Part shown: positions 53,159 to 56,623 of the stretch, piece by piece
Layout: each line of letters begins with the position of its first letter
Numbering within the stretch: the stretch's first letter is position 1
NCBI RefSeq assembly: GCF_000367525.1
Contig: NZ_HF570956.1
Location: forward strand, 1,248,462-1,305,084
Source: Phycicoccus elongatus Lp2
Lineage (GTDB): Bacteria > Actinomycetota > Actinomycetes > Actinomycetales > Dermatophilaceae
DNA length: 56,623 nucleotides
Direction: 5' to 3'
Notes under the pieces: model-generated
The model's database searches: none
Told to the model about the DNA's origin: nothing
The model's input: the letters and a program-made list of their open reading frames with translations, nothing else
Translations under genes and position numbers: made by a program

Positions 53159-56001
53159 CGCTTCGCCTCCCGGTCGGCACCCAGGACGTTGAAGGCAAGA
53201 ATGACCAGGCCGAGCACTGCGGCGTAGACGCCGACATCGAAGACCATGGAAGACGCGAACTTGGTGCCCAGGATGGTGACGTGGAGTGGCTCGAGGAAGG
53301 TGCCGCCGAGGTAACCGAGCAGGCCGGTGCCCAGGGCGACGATGATCCCACCGACGATGAGCGCCACCGGGGTCGACGGGCGGGACACCGGTCGGTCGTG
53401 CGCCTTGGCGAGATAGACATAGGCGACGGCACAGGCGGCGACGAGGGCGGCGATGAAGCCACCTCCGGGCTCGTTGTGACCGCGCCAGAAGAGCACGGCC
53501 GAGATGACGACGAGGATCGGGACGAGCACGGTCTGCAGAAGACGCAGGGGCTCGGTGTTGGCCTCGACGTCCTCGAGGGCGCGGTGTGATGGGGAGCCCT
53601 CCTCGCCGATCTCGATCTTGGGCCGGGCCACATGGGTCGCGGCGGAGTCAGGGTCTGGGTCGGGATCGAGGAGGGCTCGCGGGATCGTCGCGAGGATGCC
53701 GAGGATGGCGATGCCGGCCATGCCGAGGACCGCGAGCTCACCGAAGGTGTCCAGGGCTCGCAACTCGACGAGGATGACGTTGACGATGTTGTCGCCGCCG
53801 GTGACCTGCGGGGCCTGGCTGAGGTACCACTGCGCGACCTCGGAGCGTTCCCGGCGACCGATGACGGTCCACGCGGCGAGCGCACTCGCCAGCCCGGCGC
53901 CGATCGCGATCACTGCGTTGCGCAGTTGTTGGGGACGCTTCTTGATGGTGAACTCCTGCGGCAGCTTGCGAAGCACCAGCATGATGACCAACACCGTCAG
54001 GATCTCGACGAGCAGCTGGGTGAGGCCGACATCGGCCGCACCGAGGAGGAAGATCTGCACGGTCATTGCCACGCCGACGCCACCGAGCAGCACGGTCGCG
54101 CCGATCCGTGACTCGGCGCGCACCAGGGCGACGACGGAGCCCGTCACGATGACCAGGACACCGACGTCCACGACTTGGTTGACCCCGGGCGTGAGCGGGG
54201 GCACGTGGCCTCCGGTCCACAGCAGCACCGACCCGACGGCCAGGACGGCGGTCAACGTCACGATGATGGCGGCCACGTGGCGGGCCGGGTTGTCGGCTCG
54301 CACCAAGCCGGCCGCGCGCACGCCCACCCGTTCGAGCCACCTGGTGATCGCCCCGAGCACCCCTGCCCCGTCGAGGGTGAAGAGGGGGCGTTCGACCAAG
54401 TGGCGCAGGGAGGCGCGCCGGGGGAGCAGCAGTCCACCCCCGACGAAGACGAGCATCGTGACGATGAGCTCGAGATTGACACCGTGCCACAGGTGGAAGG
54501 CCGCCGTGTGACTGGTGACCGCGTGCGACGCGACGACGGCCTGCTCGATGATCGGAGCGAATTGGTTGATCGTGAAGGCGAGCGGGATGCCGACCAGGAT
54601 CGGCGTCGCGGCGGGAAGGATGGTGACCCAGCGGGCCTCGGTCACCGGCCGGCTCGGCTCCGGTCCGTCGAGGAAGGCGCCGGTGACGATCTTGCCGCAG
54701 TAGAGGAAGGTCAGGACCGCGCCGAGCCCCGCCACCGCCAACAGGATCGGCCCCGCGACGGTGGGTCCGGGCGCGTCGAGCAACGCTCCGAAGATGTTCT
54801 CCTTGGAGATGAATCCCAGCAGCGGGGGGACACCCGCCATCGACGCCGTGCCCACGAGTGCCACGGTGAAGGTGACCGGCATGGCGCGGCGCAGGGCCGG
54901 CAGCCGATCGATCATGCGCGTGCCTGCCTGGTGGTCGATCAGGCCCACCACCATGAAGAGACCGGACTTGAAGCAGGCGTGAGCGATCGTGTGGAGCAGG
55001 GCGGCAGCGATCGCGAAGGACGTGCCGACCCCGATCGTGGCCGTGATCAGGCCGAGCTGGCTGACCGTGGAGTAGGCCATGAGCTTCTTGAGGTCGACCT
55101 GCTGCATCGCGAACCAGGCCGCGAGCACCGAGGTGAAAAGGCCCAGCCCGACGAGCAGAACGTTCCAGATGAGGGTGCTGTGGAAGATGATCGAGAAGCG
55201 GAAGAGCAGGTAGATCCCCGCCTTGACCACGGCCGCCGCGTGCAGGTAGGCGCTGACCGGGGTCGCTGCGGCCATCGCGTCGGGCAGCCACAGGTGGAAC
55301 GGGAACTGGGCGGCCTTGCTGAAGCCGGCGGCGGCCACGAGCACCGCGATCAGCCCGGTGAAGGCGGGGTCCGATCCCCAGACCGGTGAGGCGACGGCCT
55401 GCGAGAAGGTGCTCGTCCCGGTGCGCGCCATGATGAGCGCGACAGCCGCGAGGAGGGCCAGCCCACCGATGAAGGTGAGCAACATCGTGCGCATGGAGGC
55501 GGCTTCACCGGCGTGACCGGACCGGGCGATGAGAAGGAAGGACGCGAGCGAGGTCAACTCCCACGTGAGGAACATCAGGACCAGGCTGTCGCTGACCGTG
55601 AGTGCGACCATCGCGAAGGTGAAGCCGGTCATGATGACGTAGAAGCCGCGCTGGTTTCCCTTGGTGAAGTATGTCGTCGAGTAGAAGAAGACGAGCGCGC
55701 CGATGACCAGGGCGAGGGCGATGAAGATGACGGACAGTCCGTCGAGGCGCAGGGCGAGATCGAGCCCCAGCTCGGGAACCCAAGCGGCATGCCAAGTGAT
55801 CACGTCGCCGTTCGCGACCCGGATGGCACTGGGAACCATGGCACCGGCCAGACCCAGGAAGATCACGCCGATCGGCCATCCCGCGGCGCGGCCCAGGAAC
55901 CCCGTGAGGGGCACGCTGAGCAGCGGCACCAGGGCCAGCAGGCCCAAGAGGATGGGTAGGCTCACGCGTCTCCACTCGGAGTTCGACACAGGGGGGGACA
56001 T
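53155..56001 (-). CDS. mrpA: Mrp Na+/H+ antiporter subunit A, fused with subunit B
   Basis: A 948-residue polytopic protein, the large NuoL-like subunit. Antiporter core: LMFLTWELTSLASFLLIA (key Glu), AGFSKAAQFPFHLWLPDAMAAATPVSAYLHAAAVVKAGIYLLFR, LKKLMAYSTVSQLGLITATIG and HACFKSGLFMVVGLIDHQAGTR. The C-terminal region after about residue 790 is an MrpB domain (PLRLLQTVLVPILVVISAVLFWRGHNEPGGGFIAALVAA). No Shine-Dalgarno site precedes ATG 56001; GTG 55965 with GGAG four bases upstream is a good alternative. First gene of the six-gene mrpABCDEFG operon, which exports Na+ or other monovalent cations for pH and sodium homeostasis. Confidence 0.93.
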   Translation of the reverse strand: MSPPVSNSEWRRVSLPILLGLLALVPLLSVPLTGFLGRAAGWPIGVIFLGLAGAMVPSAIRVANGDVITWHAAWVPELGLDLALRLDGLSVIFIALALVIGALVFFYSTTYFTKGNQRGFYVIMTGFTFAMVALTVSDSLVLMFLTWELTSLASFLLIARSGHAGEAASMRTMLLTFIGGLALLAAVALIMARTGTSTFSQAVASPVWGSDPAFTGLIAVLVAAAGFSKAAQFPFHLWLPDAMAAATPVSAYLHAAAVVKAGIYLLFRFSIIFHSTLIWNVLLVGLGLFTSVLAAWFAMQQVDLKKLMAYSTVSQLGLITATIGVGTSFAIAAALLHTIAHACFKSGLFMVVGLIDHQAGTRMIDRLPALRRAMPVTFTVALVGTASMAGVPPLLGFISKENIFGALLDAPGPTVAGPILLAVAGLGAVLTFLYCGKIVTGAFLDGPEPSRPVTEARWVTILPAATPILVGIPLAFTINQFAPIIEQAVVASHAVTSHTAAFHLWHGVNLELIVTMLVFVGGGLLLPRRASLRHLVERPLFTLDGAGVLGAITRWLERVGVRAAGLVRADNPARHVAAIIVTLTAVLAVGSVLLWTGGHVPPLTPGVNQVVDVGVLVIVTGSVVALVRAESRIGATVLLGGVGVAMTVQIFLLGAADVGLTQLLVEILTVLVIMLVLRKLPQEFTIKKRPQQLRNAVIAIGAGLASALAAWTVIGRRERSEVAQWYLSQAPQVTGGDNIVNVILVELRALDTFGELAVLGMAGIAILGILATIPRALLDPDPDPDSAATHVARPKIEIGEEGSPSHRALEDVEANTEPLRLLQTVLVPILVVISAVLFWRGHNEPGGGFIAALVAACAVAYVYLAKAHDRPVSRPSTPVALIVGGIIVALGTGLLGYLGGTFLEPLHVTILGTKFASSMVFDVGVYAAVLGLVILAFNVLGADREAKR

Positions 56002-56036
56002 CCGGGGAGGGACGGCGACCCTCCGTTGAGCGATCC

Positions 56037-56066
56037 AGTCTATTTGACGTCGGATGTCGGCCACAA
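56037..56066 (-). promoter_or_regulatory. mrp operon promoter
   Basis: On the minus strand TTGTGG (56061-56066), 18-bp spacer, TAGACT (56037-56042), about 36 bp upstream of ATG 56001. Confidence 0.6.
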
Positions 56067-56085
56067 AGGGCGGGGGCCCCGGCGC

Positions 56086-56091
56086 TAGGGT
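56086..56091 (+). promoter_or_regulatory. -10 box of the holin-like gene
   Basis: TAGGGT six bases before ATG 56098, a leaderless arrangement. No clear -35 box at the proper distance. Confidence 0.55.
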
Positions 56092-56097
56092 GAGTCC

Positions 56098-56496
56098 ATG
56101 TCGGAGAACAGAACCCCGGTGGCGGAATCGCAACGAACCATCGGCCAACTCGTCGCCGACGCGACCCATGACGTCCAGGGCCTGGTCAAGAGCGAAATCG
56201 CGCTCGCCAAGGCCGAGGTCCAGCAGGGCGCCAAGGTCTTGGGCAAGGGCGCCGGTCTGCTGGCCGGTGCCGGCTTCGTCGCCCTCCTCGGCCTGATCTT
56301 CCTCTTCCACACCTTGGCCCAGGTGATCGCGATCTGGCTCCCCGCGTGGGCTGGCTATGCGATCACCACCGGGCTCCTCTTCCTCGTGGCTGCCGTGCTC
56401 GGGCTCATCGGCAAGAACGCCCTCTCCAAGGCGCGACCGAAGCCCGAGCGCGCCATCGCCGAGGCCGAGAAGACCATCGCCGCCCTCAAAGGCTGA
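56098..56496 (+). CDS. Phage-holin-family membrane protein (DUF1469/holin superfamily III-like)
   Basis: A 132-residue protein. An amphipathic N-terminal part (TIGQLVADATHDVQGLVKSEIALAKAEVQQGAKVLGKG) precedes two membrane helices (about residues 52-78 and 82-103) and a charged tail. This matches the actinobacterial putative holin-X/DUF1469 proteins, which are chromosomal and not phage-associated; function unknown. Divergent from the mrp operon. Confidence 0.8.
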   Translation: MSENRTPVAESQRTIGQLVADATHDVQGLVKSEIALAKAEVQQGAKVLGKGAGLLAGAGFVALLGLIFLFHTLAQVIAIWLPAWAGYAITTGLLFLVAAVLGLIGKNALSKARPKPERAIAEAEKTIAALKG

Positions 56497-56541
56497 CCTT
56501 CCCGCCGGACTCGACGACGGGTCCAGCCCTCGTCCTCCCTC

Positions 56542-56619
56542 GAACAGACCCCGCACCCCCCTACATCCATACCTGTGGTCGGCTGCGAGATCTGTTCCCT
56601 GCCGAACAGACTTCGCACC
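56542..56619. repeat. Direct and inverted repeat cluster at the right edge
   Basis: GAACAGACCCCGCACC (56542-56557) recurs as GAACAGACTTCGCACC (56604-56619). The second copy also pairs with TGCGAGATCTGTTC (56584-56597) to form a 14-bp stem with two mismatches around a 6-nt loop. The cluster runs to the window end and may continue. Confidence 0.65.
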
Positions 56620-56623
56620 GCCC

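Noticed and set aside
56098-56496. Prophage based on a holin-like gene
   Set aside because: No integrase, capsid, terminase or lysin gene in the window; this family is a common chromosomal gene in actinobacteria.

Overview
The window is high-GC DNA (about 70% GC by eye) from an actinobacterium, and gene content and order point to the Intrasporangiaceae/Dermatophilaceae (Janibacter, Knoellia, Tetrasphaera relatives). Supporting signs are a lysine-rich TopA tail, a mycothiol-dependent-isomerase family protein, many GTG starts, many leaderless promoters (TAGGCT-like box 6-8 nt before the start codon), and a topA / Hrq1-type helicase / Tad pilus / acs order that recalls the Rv3646c-Rv3667 region of Mycobacterium tuberculosis. 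No tRNA, rRNA or CRISPR array is visible.

Layout. 1-1.2 kb: a DUF559 putative nuclease gene bracketed by inverted copies of a 27-bp repeat. 1.2-7.3 kb: acyl-CoA synthetase, topA, a LigB-type dioxygenase and a maleylpyruvate-isomerase family gene. 7.3-10.5 kb: a light-response cluster (photolyase, CarH-type B12 photoreceptor repressor, DUF1295 membrane protein) with an 11-bp direct-repeat operator between the divergent genes. 10.5-15.4 kb: a TetR-controlled heterodimeric ABC exporter. 15.4-22.9 kb: methyltransferase, H+-pumping pyrophosphatase, STAS protein, Hrq1/MrfA-type helicase. 23-27.2 kb: a compact Tad/Flp pilus locus. 27.5-33.1 kb: degenerate Fic protein, thioesterase, LytS/LytTR two-component system followed by a DUF485/sodium:solute symporter pair. 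33.1-36.1 kb: threonine catabolism (tdh, a lipoprotein, kbl). 36.3-38.4 kb: a second DUF485/acetate-type symporter pair. 38.4-40.1 kb: AI-2E family transporter followed by rearranged fragments of a second phhA and a second AI-2E gene. 40.1-46.8 kb: two CusA-like RND proteins, one having lost its proton-relay acids, around a tiny adaptor-like lipoprotein. 46.9-47.1 kb: remnant of an IS256-type transposase. 47.1-50.3 kb: phenylalanine 4-monooxygenase and acetyl-CoA synthetase. 50.3-56.0 kb: a complete Mrp Na+/H+ antiporter operon. The right end holds a holin-like membrane protein and an inverted/direct repeat cluster.

A recurrent theme is carbon entry and energy coupling: acetate-type symporters, acs, threonine and phenylalanine degradation, a K+-independent H+-PPase and an Mrp antiporter.

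The most striking signal is at DNA level. The octamer GTATGCCG occurs 44 times by my count in both orientations, far above the roughly two expected from base composition, in three reading frames, over-represented between genes, and once as a head-to-head pair forming a perfect 32-bp palindrome behind actP. This resembles the behaviour of DNA uptake sequences in Neisseria, and the same window carries a Tad pilus locus, a machine used for natural transformation in the actinobacterium Micrococcus luteus. This link is a hypothesis, not a demonstration.
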